From Pseudomonadota bacterium (GTDB lineage Bacteria > Pseudomonadota > Gammaproteobacteria > Burkholderiales > Casimicrobiaceae), in contig JAFEDG010000003.1 in the NCBI GenBank assembly GCA_018241745.1, forward strand, positions 1 to 60,133: a DNA stretch of 60,133 nt, written 5' to 3'. The notes beneath the pieces are model-generated. The model had not been told where the DNA came from and made no database searches. It was given only the letters and a program-made list of their open reading frames with translations. The position numbers were made by a program, and so were the translations under genes. Below are positions 48,461 through 57,582 of the stretch, piece by piece (the stretch's first letter is position 1; each line of letters begins with the position of its first letter).

Positions 48461-50014
48461 TCAGAACGTAAGGAGGTCGGCCACCGGCGCGCGCCACGCA
48501 CCCGCCTCGACGCTCGCGCGCAACGCAGCGAGATCGGGGGCGAACGCGCGATCGCGGTCCCAGAACGCCACGCGATCGCGAATCATCGCGTGCGCGGCCG
48601 CAAGGCGCGGCGACGTCGTCAGCGGGCGCCGCAGGTCGATGCCCTGCGCGGCGGCGAGCAGCTCCACGGCGACGATCGCCGCCGCGTTGCCCGCCATCGG
48701 CGCGAGGCGCAGCGCCGCGTTGGTGGCCATGCTGACGTGGTCTTCCTGGTTGGCCGACGTCGGCAGCGAGTCGACGCTCCGCGGGGTCGCGAGCGCCTTG
48801 TTTTCGGACGCGAGCGCCGCAGCCGTCACCTGCGCGATCATGAACCCCGAGTTGACGCCGCCATCCTCCACGAGGAACGGTGGCAGGCCCGACAGCTGCG
48901 CGTCCATCAACAGCGCAATGCGGCGTTCCGCCAGCGCGCCGGTCTCGGCGATCGCCAGCGCCAGGTCGTCGGCCGCAAACGCGACAGGCTCCGCGTGGAA
49001 GTTGCCACCGGACAGCACGTCGCCGCTTTCTGCGAACACGAGAGGATTGTCGGTCACGCCATTGGCTTCGGTGACGAGGACCGTGGCGACGCCGCGCATC
49101 CGGTCGAGGCATGCGCCCATCACCTGTGGCTGGCAGCGCAAGCTGTACGGGTCCTGCACGCGCGAGCAGTCGACGTGCGACGCGCGGATCGGGCTTTGCG
49201 CCAGCAGCGCGCGGTATACGGCCGCCGTGTCGGCCTGGCCCGGGTGGCCGCGCAGCGCGTGGATGCGCGCGTCGAACGGGGTATCGCTGCCCTGGCAAGC
49301 GTCCACCGTCAGCGCACCGGCGACGAGTGCCGCCGCAAACACGTTCTGCTGCGCGAACAGGCCGGCTAGCGCCAGCGCCGTCGATGCCTGCGTCCCGTTG
49401 AGCAGCGCGAGCCCTTCCTTCGGGCCGAGTGCCAGCGGCGCAATGCCCGCGCGCGCAAGCGCTGCCGGGGCAGGCAACAGCGCACCGTCGACGACTGCGT
49501 CGCCTTCGCCGATCAGCACGGCGGACAGGTGCGCGAGCGGGGCGAGGTCGCCGGAGGCGCCCACCGATCCCTGCGCCGGGATCGCCGGCAGCACGTCGTG
49601 CGCGAGCAGCGCGGCGAGTGCGTCGACGACCTCGGGCCGGACGCCGGAATGGCCGCGCGCCAGGCTCGCGATCTTGAGCAACAGCATCAGGCGGACGACC
49701 GGCGCGGGCAGCAGCGGCCCCGTACCCGCGCTGTGCGACAGCACGAGCGCGCGCTGCAGCTCGGCGAGCCGCGCGTCGTCGATCCGCGTCCGCGCCAGCA
49801 AGCCGAAACCGGTGTTGACGCCGTAGACGGTACGGCCCTCGGCGATCGCGCGCGCGACGACGGCCGCCGCCGCCGCGATGGCGGCGCGGGCGTCCGCGGC
49901 AAGCGTGACGGTGACGGGGCCCGCGTGCGCGGCCCGCAGGTCGTCGAGCGTCAGGTGGCCGGGCTTCAGGGCGAGCACGGGAGGTGGGGGGCGAAGACGT
50001 CGGAGAGCGCGCAT
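48461..50014 (-). CDS. hutH: Histidine ammonia-lyase HutH
   Basis: Histidine ammonia-lyase removes ammonia from L-histidine to give urocanate. The Ala-Ser-Gly triad that forms the MIO cofactor is in [22 protein letters not shown]. Other family blocks are [78 protein letters not shown] and [12 protein letters not shown]. The length from ATG 50014 is 517 residues; a GTG at 49978 (13 codons later) would give a more typical N terminus ([11 protein letters not shown]), and neither has a good ribosome-binding site. It is first in the hutH-hutU-mscS run and divergent from the NDH-2 gene. Confidence 0.95.
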   Translation of the reverse strand: MRALRRLRPPPPVLALKPGHLTLDDLRAAHAGPVTVTLAADARAAIAAAAAVVARAIAEGRTVYGVNTGFGLLARTRIDDARLAELQRALVLSHSAGTGPLLPAPVVRLMLLLKIASLARGHSGVRPEVVDALAALLAHDVLPAIPAQGSVGASGDLAPLAHLSAVLIGEGDAVVDGALLPAPAALARAGIAPLALGPKEGLALLNGTQASTALALAGLFAQQNVFAAALVAGALTVDACQGSDTPFDARIHALRGHPGQADTAAVYRALLAQSPIRASHVDCSRVQDPYSLRCQPQVMGACLDRMRGVATVLVTEANGVTDNPLVFAESGDVLSGGNFHAEPVAFAADDLALAIAETGALAERRIALLMDAQLSGLPPFLVEDGGVNSGFMIAQVTAAALASENKALATPRSVDSLPTSANQEDHVSMATNAALRLAPMAGNAAAIVAVELLAAAQGIDLRRPLTTSPRLAAAHAMIRDRVAFWDRDRAFAPDLAALRASVEAGAWRAPVADLLTF

Positions 50015-50121
50015 CTTAGCCGATGCCCGGGCCGGGCCGGCGCTGATGCGCCACGACCGATCTGTTAGAGTCGTCGCCACCCGACGGCGGCCGCTGCCGC
50101 TACAGCGCCTATCTCCAGCCC

Positions 50122-51456
50122 ATGGCGAATTCCGCGACCGCGCCCACCCCACCGCACCGCATCGTCGTCGTCGGCGGCGGCGCCGGCGGGCTCGAGCTCG
50201 CGACGCGCCTGGGCGAGCATCGGCGGCGCGATCGCTCGTACACGGTCACGCTCGTCGACCGCAACGAGACGCACATGTGGAAGCCCCTGTTGCACGAGGT
50301 GGCCGCGGGCAGCCTCGACATCCACGCGCACCAGATCGATTACATGGCGCAGGGCCATTGGCACGGCTTTGCATTCCGCCATGGCGCGCTGGAGACGCTG
50401 GACCGCACGCGACGAGTGCTGACGATAGGCGCCGTCGTCGACCCCGACGGCGTCGCGTTGCTGCCGCGCCGCGAGGTCGGCTACGACACGCTCGTGCTGG
50501 CGGTCGGCGGCGTCACCAACGACTTCGGCATCACCGGCGTTCGCGCGCACGCGGCGATGCTCGACTCGGCGCACGATGCCGAGCGCTTCCATCGACGCCT
50601 GATTGCCGCGTGCGTGCGTGCCAATGCGGCAGGCGAATCCGGCGCGCGTCCCGACGTCCACGTCGTGATCGTCGGCGCCGGCGCCACGGGCGTCGAACTC
50701 GCGGCGCAGCTGCGCGCGACGACCGGCGTGCTCGCGAGCTACGGCCTGGTCGCATTCGATCCCGCGCAGCAGGTGAAGATCACGCTGCTCGAGGCGGCCG
50801 ACCGGATCCTGCCGCCGCTGCCGCCACGCGTGTCGGCCGCGACGGCGGAGCTGCTCGCGAAGCTGGACATCCGCGTGCGCGTCGGCGAGCGCGTGATCGA
50901 GATGACGGACGACACGATCCGCACGGCCGGCGGGGACGCGCTGCGCTACGACCTTGCCGTGTGGACCGCCGGCGTCAAGGCACCCGACTGGCTCGCGGGC
51001 TTCGCCGGGCTCGCGACCAACCGCGCGAACCAGGTGATCGTCGACGCGTCGCTGCAGAGCACCACCGACGACGCGATCTTTGCGTTCGGCGACTGCGCGG
51101 AATGCCCGTGGCCGGACAAGGGTCGCTCGCTGCCCCCGCTCGCGCAGGCGGCGCACCAGCAGGCGTCGTTCCTCGTCGGCGCGTTGCGCCGCCGGCTGGC
51201 CGGCAAGCCACTTGGCCAATTCCGCTATCACAACTACGGCTCGCTCGTGTCGCTCGGCGACTGGAGCGCCGTGGGCAACCTGATGGGCGGCCTGATCGGC
51301 GGCAACCTGTTCGTCGAGGGGCTCGTCGCGCGCGTCATGTACGTGTCGAACTACACGTTGCACCTCGCCGCGCTGCATGGCTGGCCGCGCGTCGCGCTCG
51401 GCAGCGTCGGCCGCTTCCTCCGCGAACGCACGGAGCCCAAGGTCAAGCTGCACTGA
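50122..51456 (+). CDS. ndh: Type II NADH dehydrogenase (NDH-2)
   Basis: A 444-residue membrane-associated flavoprotein that passes electrons from NADH to quinone without pumping protons. The FAD-binding dinucleotide fold is [19 protein letters not shown] near the N terminus, and the NADH-binding one [17 protein letters not shown] near 180. The second FAD contact is [18 protein letters not shown], with [10 protein letters not shown] downstream. The C terminus ([21 protein letters not shown], then an amphipathic segment) is the usual membrane-binding region. It is the only respiratory gene in the window, divergent from hutH and 105 bases upstream of the bufferin precursor. Confidence 0.93.
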   Translation: MANSATAPTPPHRIVVVGGGAGGLELATRLGEHRRRDRSYTVTLVDRNETHMWKPLLHEVAAGSLDIHAHQIDYMAQGHWHGFAFRHGALETLDRTRRVLTIGAVVDPDGVALLPRREVGYDTLVLAVGGVTNDFGITGVRAHAAMLDSAHDAERFHRRLIAACVRANAAGESGARPDVHVVIVGAGATGVELAAQLRATTGVLASYGLVAFDPAQQVKITLLEAADRILPPLPPRVSAATAELLAKLDIRVRVGERVIEMTDDTIRTAGGDALRYDLAVWTAGVKAPDWLAGFAGLATNRANQVIVDASLQSTTDDAIFAFGDCAECPWPDKGRSLPPLAQAAHQQASFLVGALRRRLAGKPLGQFRYHNYGSLVSLGDWSAVGNLMGGLIGGNLFVEGLVARVMYVSNYTLHLAALHGWPRVALGSVGRFLRERTEPKVKLH

Positions 51457-51461
51457 CCGCT

Positions 51462-51488
51462 GTAAGTATTTCGCCCGCCTTTCGACAG
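51462..51488 (+). promoter_or_regulatory. ECF-sigma-like promoter candidate for the bufferin operon
   Basis: GTAAGT (51462-51467) and CGACAG (51483-51488), 15 bases apart, resemble the GTAA...CGTC-type elements used by extracytoplasmic-function sigma factors. Operons with DUF2282, DUF692 and DoxX genes are controlled by such sigma factors in several bacteria. No sigma or anti-sigma gene is nearby. The match is weak and should be treated as a candidate. Confidence 0.35.
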
Positions 51489-51561
51489 AGCCCTGAGGTC
51501 CGCGCGTGCGGGCTTCGACGTCCCTACGTCCGGCTTTCTCAACCTGTTGAAAGGAAAACCC

Positions 51562-51867
51562 TTGACTACGAAAGTGACCGTTACGTCGGCGTTGCTCGCC
51601 TCCGCTGTCCTGAGCCTCGCCGCCGCGGCCGCGCATGCCGCGCCGCTGACCAAGGAAGAAGCGGCCGCCGCCATGGCCGCCAAGAAGGAAAAGTGCTACG
51701 GCGTCGCGCTGAAGGGCCAGAACGATTGTGCCGCCGGCCCGGGCACGACCTGCCAGGGCACGTCGACCGTCGACTTCCAGGGTAATTCGTGGAAGTTCGT
51801 CCAGGGCGGCACGTGCACGTCCATCGTCGTGCCCGGCGGCAAGCACGGCTCGCTGACGCCCACCTGA
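51562..51867 (+). CDS. bufA: Bufferin precursor (DUF2282)
   Basis: A 101-residue secreted peptide precursor with a Sec signal (about 1-26, ending AHA|A). The mature part has four cysteines: [10 protein letters not shown] (Cys45), NDCAAG (Cys56), TTCQGTS (Cys64) and GGTCTS (Cys85), in the arrangement of DUF2282 proteins. In Caulobacter such bufferins are modified by an MNIO enzyme, which converts central cysteines to thiooxazoles, and they bind copper. Here the same set of partners follows (MNIO, DUF2063, DoxX). The TTG at 51562 is the start because AAAGGAAAA lies just upstream; an earlier TTG at 51547 is less likely. Copper sequestration is inferred from the family. Confidence 0.9.
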   Translation: MTTKVTVTSALLASAVLSLAAAAAHAAPLTKEEAAAAMAAKKEKCYGVALKGQNDCAAGPGTTCQGTSTVDFQGNSWKFVQGGTCTSIVVPGGKHGSLTPT

Positions 51868-51887
51868 CCCTCCCGGAGGGAACGTCC

Positions 51888-52787
51888 ATGAGCGACCTCG
51901 TTGCGCGCAGCGCGGGCGATCACGCACCGCGTCGCGCGGACGTTCCTTCCGCGCCCGTCGGCGTCGGGTTCAAGCCCGTGCACTGGAACGCGATCGCCGC
52001 CGACCGCAGGTTCGACGGCTTCTTCGAAGTGCATGCCGAGAACTACATGGGTGCGGGCGGCCTGCCACACCACATGCTGACTGCGCTGCGGCGCGACCAT
52101 CCGCTGTCGCTCCACGGCGTCGCGATGTCGCTCGGCGGTAGCGATCCGCTCGACGCGCGCCACCTCGCGCGCTTCCGGTCACTGGTGGAACGCTACGAGC
52201 CGTTCCTCGTGTCTGAACACCTCGCGTGGTCGTCGCATGGGCCTACGTATTTCAACGACCTGCTTCCGGTGGCGTATACGACGGCGACGCTTGCACGCGT
52301 CTGCGAGCACATCGACCAGGTCCAGGAGGCCATCGGCCGCCCGCTGCTGCTCGAGAATCCCGCGACGTACGTCGCCTTCGCGTCGTCCGCGATGAGCGAA
52401 TGCGACTTCATCACCGCCATCGCCCGCCGCACCGGTTGCGGGCTCCTGCTGGACCTCAACAACGTTCATGTCAGCGCGACCAACCATGGCTACCGCGCGC
52501 GCGACTACCTCGCCGCGTTCCCGCTGGATCGCGTTCGCCAGGTGCACGTCGCCGGCCACGCGATGCGCGACGATGCGAGTGGCCTGCCGTTGCTGGTCGA
52601 CAGCCACGATGCGCCGGTCGCCGCGGACGTCTGGGCGCTGCTGGCGGACGTGGTCGCGCGCGGTGTCCGCGTCCCGGTGCTGGTCGAATGGGACAGCGAA
52701 ATCCCGGCGTGGCAGGTGCTGCGCGAGCAGGCGGCGCGGGCCGCCGCCCACCTCGCGGTCGAGATGCCCACATGCGCAATGGCGTGA
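51888..52787 (+). CDS. bufB: MNIO-family peptide-modifying oxygenase (DUF692)
   Basis: A 299-residue TIM-barrel multinuclear non-heme iron oxidative enzyme (MbnB/BufB family). It would modify cysteines of the upstream precursor. Predicted iron ligands and catalytic residues fall in the family motifs: FEVHAENYMG (Glu48, His49), SLHGVAMSLGG (His76), SEHLAW (Glu110, His111), LENPATY (Glu156), LDLNNVHVSA (Asp189, His194), VHVAGH (His220, His224), VDSHDAPV (Asp238, His240) and VEWDSEIP (Glu267). Start ATG 51888 has GGAGGG eight bases upstream. It lies 20 bases after the precursor and overlaps the DUF2063 gene by 16 bases. Confidence 0.93.
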   Translation: MSDLVARSAGDHAPRRADVPSAPVGVGFKPVHWNAIAADRRFDGFFEVHAENYMGAGGLPHHMLTALRRDHPLSLHGVAMSLGGSDPLDARHLARFRSLVERYEPFLVSEHLAWSSHGPTYFNDLLPVAYTTATLARVCEHIDQVQEAIGRPLLLENPATYVAFASSAMSECDFITAIARRTGCGLLLDLNNVHVSATNHGYRARDYLAAFPLDRVRQVHVAGHAMRDDASGLPLLVDSHDAPVAADVWALLADVVARGVRVPVLVEWDSEIPAWQVLREQAARAAAHLAVEMPTCAMA

Positions 52788-53572
52788 TACCCGCGAGCAC
52801 CCCTGAACGCGGCGCCGAGGCGGCGTTCGCTGCAGGATTGCTCGATCCGACCGTGGCTGCGCCAGCGGACGTGATGCGCCGCCCCGCCGACCCCGCCGCG
52901 CGCCGCTACGACGTCTACCGCAACAACGTCACGGTGTCGCTGATCGACGCGCTGGCGGCCATCTATCCCGCGGTGCGGCGTCTGACCGGCGACGACTTCT
53001 TCCGCGCGATGGCCCGCTCGCACGTGCGCGCGACGCCGCCGACGTCGCCGCTGCTGTTCGACTACGGGCGCGCTTTCCCCGACTACGTCGAACGCTACCC
53101 GCATGCACAGTCGCTGCCGTGGCTCGCGGACGTCGCCCGCATCGAGCGCGCGTGGCTGGACGCCTATCACGCCGCCGACGCGCCGGTCGTGGCGCCCGAC
53201 GGCCTCGCGGCAATCCCGCACGACCGGCTCGCCGACGTCGTGTTCGTCCGGCATCCGGCCGCGTACATGCTGCGGTCGCGGTACCCCGCCGGCTCGATCT
53301 TCGCGCGCAACCGGCAGGAGGGGCCCGCGCAGCCGCTGGTCTCCGCTGCAGCCGAGGACACGCTGGTCACGCGCCCGGAACTCGCCGTCGATGTCCGCGT
53401 GTTGCCTGCGGGCGGCGCCGAATTCGTCGGTGCGCTGATGTGTGGCCAGACGCTCGCCGCGGCCGCGAATGCCGCGTTCGCCGCGGCGGCCGCGTTCGAT
53501 CTTCCCGCCAACCTCGCCGGCATGCTCGCGGCGGGGGCGTTTACCGCCTTGCGCCTTCCGGAGTCCCCATGA
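52772..53572 (+). CDS. bufC: MNIO partner protein (DUF2063)
   Basis: A 266-residue protein of the DUF2063 family, which accompanies MNIO enzymes and is thought to recognise the precursor peptide and bring it to the enzyme. The N-terminal domain has RRYDVYRNNVTVSLIDALAAIYPAVRRLTGDDFFRAMARSHV and SPLLFDYGRAFPDYVE, and the C-terminal domain has WLADVARIERAWLDAYHAAD. The start ATG lies inside the end of the oxygenase gene (16-base overlap), and the stop overlaps the DoxX start (ATGA). This tight coupling is what one expects for a stoichiometric enzyme-partner pair. Confidence 0.92.
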   Translation: MRNGVIPASTPERGAEAAFAAGLLDPTVAAPADVMRRPADPAARRYDVYRNNVTVSLIDALAAIYPAVRRLTGDDFFRAMARSHVRATPPTSPLLFDYGRAFPDYVERYPHAQSLPWLADVARIERAWLDAYHAADAPVVAPDGLAAIPHDRLADVVFVRHPAAYMLRSRYPAGSIFARNRQEGPAQPLVSAAAEDTLVTRPELAVDVRVLPAGGAEFVGALMCGQTLAAAANAAFAAAAAFDLPANLAGMLAAGAFTALRLPESP

Positions 53573-54084
53573 ACCTGCCGCAAAATTCCGTCCCGCGAGC
53601 CGCGTCGGGCGTCGCATCGCGCATCGCGTACGCGAGCGCTGCCGTCCGCGCGATCGCATGGCCACCGCTGGTGGCACTGGTGCTGCGGATCGCGCTTGCG
53701 GTACCGTTCTGGAAGTCGGGCATGCTCAAGTGGACCGGCTTCCTCACGCTGAGCGACACCGCCGTCACGCTGTTCACCGACGAGTTTCGGCTGCACCTGC
53801 CGGGCGGGCCCTACGCCTATCCGGCCCCCGCGTTGATGGCGTTCGTGACTGGCAGCGCCGAAGTGGCGTTGCCGGTGCTGCTTGTGCTCGGCCTGGGGAC
53901 GCGCTTTGCGGCCGCGTGCCTGCTCGTGATGACGTGTGTCGTCGAGCTCACGGTGCCCGACGGCTGGCCCGTCCACATCACCTGGGCCGCGATGGCGCTG
54001 GCGATCATGGCCCACGGGCCCGGGCCGTTCTCGCTCGACCACCTGCTGATGCGCACCTTCGCGCCGCGAGTCCCGGCCGCCTGA
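53569..54084 (+). CDS. DoxX-family membrane protein of the bufferin operon
   Basis: A 171-residue inner-membrane protein with four predicted helices of the DoxX family. Conserved features are LRIALAVPFWKSGMLKWTGFLTLSD, ALMAFVTGSAEVALPVLLVLGLGTRFAA and the C-terminal WPVHITWAAMALAIMAHGPGPFSLDHLL. In bufferin operons DoxX is a constant last member; a role in redox or thiol handling at the membrane is suspected but not proven. The ATG overlaps the DUF2063 stop. The 64 bases after it, up to the convergent DUF2892 gene, hold no clear terminator. Confidence 0.9.
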   Translation: MNLPQNSVPRAASGVASRIAYASAAVRAIAWPPLVALVLRIALAVPFWKSGMLKWTGFLTLSDTAVTLFTDEFRLHLPGGPYAYPAPALMAFVTGSAEVALPVLLVLGLGTRFAAACLLVMTCVVELTVPDGWPVHITWAAMALAIMAHGPGPFSLDHLLMRTFAPRVPAA

Positions 54085-54148
54085 CCCTGCCCGCACCGCC
54101 GCGCCGCGCCCACCCGGGGCGCGACGACACGGCTCGTAACCACCGCCG

Positions 54149-54358
54149 TCAGCAGCCGCCGGCGAGGCCGAGCTTGCGCGCGACGATTTCCGCCGGGCAC
54201 CAGCCGGTGAACGAGCTCTGGATCAGGTTGAGCCCGGCGAAGGCGGCCAGCGCAAGCCACCATGGGTTGACGAACAGCGGGCTGCCGGCGACACCGAGGG
54301 CCAGCGACAGCAGAACCATCACGCCCGCGACGAGGCGCACGATCGACCAGGATTTCAT
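54149..54358 (-). CDS. DUF2892 small membrane protein
   Basis: A 69-residue protein with two transmembrane helices (about 6-25 and 32-50), matching the DUF2892/YgaP-like membrane domain. The conserved region is SSFTGWCPAEIVARKLG, whose cysteine follows the second helix. Such domains are found alone or fused to rhodaneses in sulfur and heavy-metal responses. Its ATG overlaps the RND permease stop (ATGA), making it the third member of an ArsR-linked efflux operon. Its function here is unknown; the conserved cysteine suggests a thiol or metal role. Confidence 0.88.
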   Translation of the reverse strand: MKSWSIVRLVAGVMVLLSLALGVAGSPLFVNPWWLALAAFAGLNLIQSSFTGWCPAEIVARKLGLAGGC

Positions 54359-57300
54359 GGAGCCACTCCTTCAGGGGACAGGCTCGCGCTCGCCGCGGGA
54401 TTGCGGCGGTACGCGACGTAGTACAGCAGCGGAATCAGTACCAGCGTCAGCAGCGTGCTGACGAGTATGCCGAAAATCAGCGCAATGGCGAGCCCGTTGA
54501 AGATCGGGTCGTCCAGGATGAAGAACGCGCCCAGCATCGCGGCCAGGCCCGTCAGCACGATCGGTTGCGCGCGTGTTGCCGCCGAGCGGATCACCGCGTC
54601 GGCGAGCGGCACGCCACGCGCGGTCTCCAGCCGGATGAAATCGACGAGCAGGATCGAGTTGCGGACGATGATCCCTGCCAGCGCGATCATGCCGATCATG
54701 CTGGTCGCCGTGAACGGGGCGCCGAGCAGCGCATGGCCCGGCATCACGCCGACGATCGTCAGCGGGATCGGCGCCATGATGATCAGCGGCGTGAGGTAGG
54801 ACCGGAACTGGGCGACGACCAGCAGGTAGATGAGGATGAGCCCCACCGCGTACGCCGCGCCCATGTCGCGGAACGTCTCGTACGTGATCTGCCATTCGCC
54901 GTCCCACTTGACGGAGTAGCCGCGCCACGCGTCGTCCGGCGCGTGGATGAAGTACTCCGCGACCGGCCCGCCTCCCGGTGCGGCGATCGCCGCGAGCTGG
55001 CTGCGCATGCCGAACATACCGTACAGCGGGCTGTCGACGCGGCCCGCCATGTCGCCGGTGACGTAGACGACGGGTAGCAGGTCCTTGTGATAAGCCGGTT
55101 GCTCGCGCACCGTATCGGTCAGCGTGACCAGCTCGCGGATCGGCACCAGCTGGCCGTCGCCGCCGCGCACGGTCAGCTGCAGCAACGTGTCGATGTCGCC
55201 TTGCCGCTCCGGCGGCACGAGCATGCGCACCGGCGCCGGGTACTTGCTCTCGTCGTGGACAAAGGCGACGTCCTCGCCTGCCAGCCCCGCACGCAACGTC
55301 GTCACGATCGCCTGTTGCGGCACGCCGAGCAGGGCCGCCTTGCGGCGGTCGACGACCAGCAGCCTCCGCGGCGCCGCGGCGATCGTCGAGTCGTCGACGT
55401 CGACGACACCGGGCGTCTTCTCGAACAGCGCGCGTACGGCCTTCGCGACGTTGCGGCGCCCCGGCGCGTCGCCGCCATAGACTTCGGCGACGATCGGCGC
55501 CAGCACCGGCGGGCCGGGCGGGACCTCGACGACCTTGATCGTCGCGCCGCGCCTGCGGGCGAGCGCGACGAGCTCCGGCCGCAACCGCGTGACGAGCGCA
55601 TGGCTCTGCTCGTGGCGTGCCGACTTGTCGACGAGGTTCACCTGCAGGTCGCCGACGTCGCCACCCGCGCGCAGGTAGTACTGGCGCACGAGGCCGTTGA
55701 AGTTGATCGGCGCCGCGGTGCCTGCGTAGCCCTGCACCGACGTGACCTCGGGCTCACGGACCAGCAGGTCCGACAGCGCGTGCAGCACCGCCGACGTTTC
55801 CTCGAGTGGCGTTCCGGCGGGCATGTCGACGACCACCTGGAATTCCGACTTGTTGTCGAACGGCAGCATCTTCAGCACGACGAGTCCGGCGAACGGCAAT
55901 GCGAGCGACAGCGCAACCAGCGCCACCACGCCGGCCGCCACCCATCGCCGGCGGCGGGCACCGGTGCGCGCATCGAGCAGCGGCCGGAAGATCCGCTCGA
56001 ACAGCGCCTCTGCGCGCGTGGCGCCGCCATGCGCGCCGGCGCCTGCGGGCAGGTGGCGCAGCCACAACCGCGCGAGCCATGGCGTGACGATGAACGCGAT
56101 CGCCAGTGACAGCAGCATCCCCATGCTCGCGTTGATCGGGATCGGGCTCATGTACGGCCCCATCAGGCCGCTGACGAACGCCATCGGCAGCAGCGCGGCG
56201 ATGACCGTCAGCGTGGCGAGGATCGTGGGGCCGCCGACCTCGTCGACGGCGCCTGGGATCAGGTCGGCCAGCGTGCGCCCGGGTTCCAGCGCCTGGTGGC
56301 GGTGGATGTTCTCGACGACGACGATCGCGTCGTCGACGAGGATGCCGATCGAGAAGATCAGCGCGAACAGCGACACGCGGTTGAGCGTGAAGCCCCAGGC
56401 CCATGACGCGAACAGCGTCACCGTGAGCGTCAGCACGACGGCGCTGCCGACGATCGCCGCCTCGCGCCGGCCCAGTGCCACGAACACCAGTGCGACGACG
56501 GACGCGGTCGCGAACAGCAGCTTGTGGATCAGCTTCTGCGCCTTGTCGTCGGCGGTCGCGCCATAGTTGCGCGTCTCCGCGACCTCGACGTTGGTCGGGA
56601 TGATGGTGTTGCGCAGCGTCGCCACGCGCCGCATCAGCGCGTCGGCCACGTCGATCGCGTTTTCGCCCGGCTTCTTCGTGATCGCCATCGTCACCGCGGC
56701 GTGGTCGCCGCCGTCGGCGCCGGGCAGCGCGTGCCAGACGTAGTGCGTCGCCGGCGGGACGCCGTCGCGAATCGTCGCGATCTCCTGCAGGTACACCGGG
56801 CGGCCCGCGCGCACGGCGACGACCAGCTCGCCGACGTCGCGCGCGTCGCGCAGGAACGGCCCCGCTTCCAGCTCGACGGTGCGGTTCCCGGACACGAGAT
56901 CGCCGAGCGGCGCGCCGAGGTTCGCGGCCTGCAACGCCTGGCGGACGTCCGCCAGCGTGACGCCGTGCGCGGCAATGCGTCCCGGGTCGAGCTCGACGAG
57001 GATCGCGCGGCCGGGCCCGCCGATCGTCGTGACCTCGCGCGTGCCCGGCACGCGGACCAGCTCGCTCTCCATGCTGTGGGCGACGCGCTCCAGGTCGGCC
57101 GCGCCGACGCCGGCGTCGCGCGAGTACAGTGTCAGCGTCACGATCGGCACGTCGTCGATGCCCTTGGGCTTGATGATCGGCGCGCCGGTGCCGAGACCCG
57201 CGGGCAGCCAGTCGCCATGTGCGGCTACCGTGTCGTGCAGGCGCACGAGCGCCTCGGTGCGCGGCACGCCCACCTTGAACTGGACGGTGACGATGGCCAT

Positions 57301-57582
57301 GCCGGAGCGCGACACCGAGTACACGTGCTCGATGCCGGCGATCTGCGCGAGCACCTGCTCGGCCGGCCCCGCGACCATCGCCTCGACGTCGCGCGCGGAG
57401 GCGCCCGGGAACGGGATGATCACGTCGGCCATCGTCACGTTGATCTGTGGCTCCTCCTCACGGGGCGTGACGACGATCGCGAACGCGCCGAGCAGCAGCG
57501 CGACCAGCGCGACGAGCGGCGTGAGCGGCGCCGCCTGGAAGTAGCCGGCGATGCGCCCGGACAGGCCCAGCGTGCGATTCAT
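54355..57582 (-). CDS. RND efflux permease
   Basis: A 1075-residue inner-membrane proton-driven pump of the HAE/AcrB-like RND class. It has the N-terminal helix followed by EEEPQINVTMADVIIPFPGASARDVEAMVAGPAEQ, the conserved FSIGILVDDAIVVVENIHRH segment in the membrane with the acidic proton-relay pair, and the second-half GIIVRNSILLVDFIRLE with DAVIRSAATRAQPIVLT. Two large periplasmic domains (about 35-330 and 560-870) bind substrate and dock the adaptor. It is not a CzcA-type by obvious motif. Its start overlaps the adaptor stop (ATGA). No outer-membrane channel gene is adjacent. Confidence 0.92.
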   Translation of the reverse strand: MNRTLGLSGRIAGYFQAAPLTPLVALVALLLGAFAIVVTPREEEPQINVTMADVIIPFPGASARDVEAMVAGPAEQVLAQIAGIEHVYSVSRSGMAIVTVQFKVGVPRTEALVRLHDTVAAHGDWLPAGLGTGAPIIKPKGIDDVPIVTLTLYSRDAGVGAADLERVAHSMESELVRVPGTREVTTIGGPGRAILVELDPGRIAAHGVTLADVRQALQAANLGAPLGDLVSGNRTVELEAGPFLRDARDVGELVVAVRAGRPVYLQEIATIRDGVPPATHYVWHALPGADGGDHAAVTMAITKKPGENAIDVADALMRRVATLRNTIIPTNVEVAETRNYGATADDKAQKLIHKLLFATASVVALVFVALGRREAAIVGSAVVLTLTVTLFASWAWGFTLNRVSLFALIFSIGILVDDAIVVVENIHRHQALEPGRTLADLIPGAVDEVGGPTILATLTVIAALLPMAFVSGLMGPYMSPIPINASMGMLLSLAIAFIVTPWLARLWLRHLPAGAGAHGGATRAEALFERIFRPLLDARTGARRRRWVAAGVVALVALSLALPFAGLVVLKMLPFDNKSEFQVVVDMPAGTPLEETSAVLHALSDLLVREPEVTSVQGYAGTAAPINFNGLVRQYYLRAGGDVGDLQVNLVDKSARHEQSHALVTRLRPELVALARRRGATIKVVEVPPGPPVLAPIVAEVYGGDAPGRRNVAKAVRALFEKTPGVVDVDDSTIAAAPRRLLVVDRRKAALLGVPQQAIVTTLRAGLAGEDVAFVHDESKYPAPVRMLVPPERQGDIDTLLQLTVRGGDGQLVPIRELVTLTDTVREQPAYHKDLLPVVYVTGDMAGRVDSPLYGMFGMRSQLAAIAAPGGGPVAEYFIHAPDDAWRGYSVKWDGEWQITYETFRDMGAAYAVGLILIYLLVVAQFRSYLTPLIIMAPIPLTIVGVMPGHALLGAPFTATSMIGMIALAGIIVRNSILLVDFIRLETARGVPLADAVIRSAATRAQPIVLTGLAAMLGAFFILDDPIFNGLAIALIFGILVSTLLTLVLIPLLYYVAYRRNPAASASLSPEGVAP

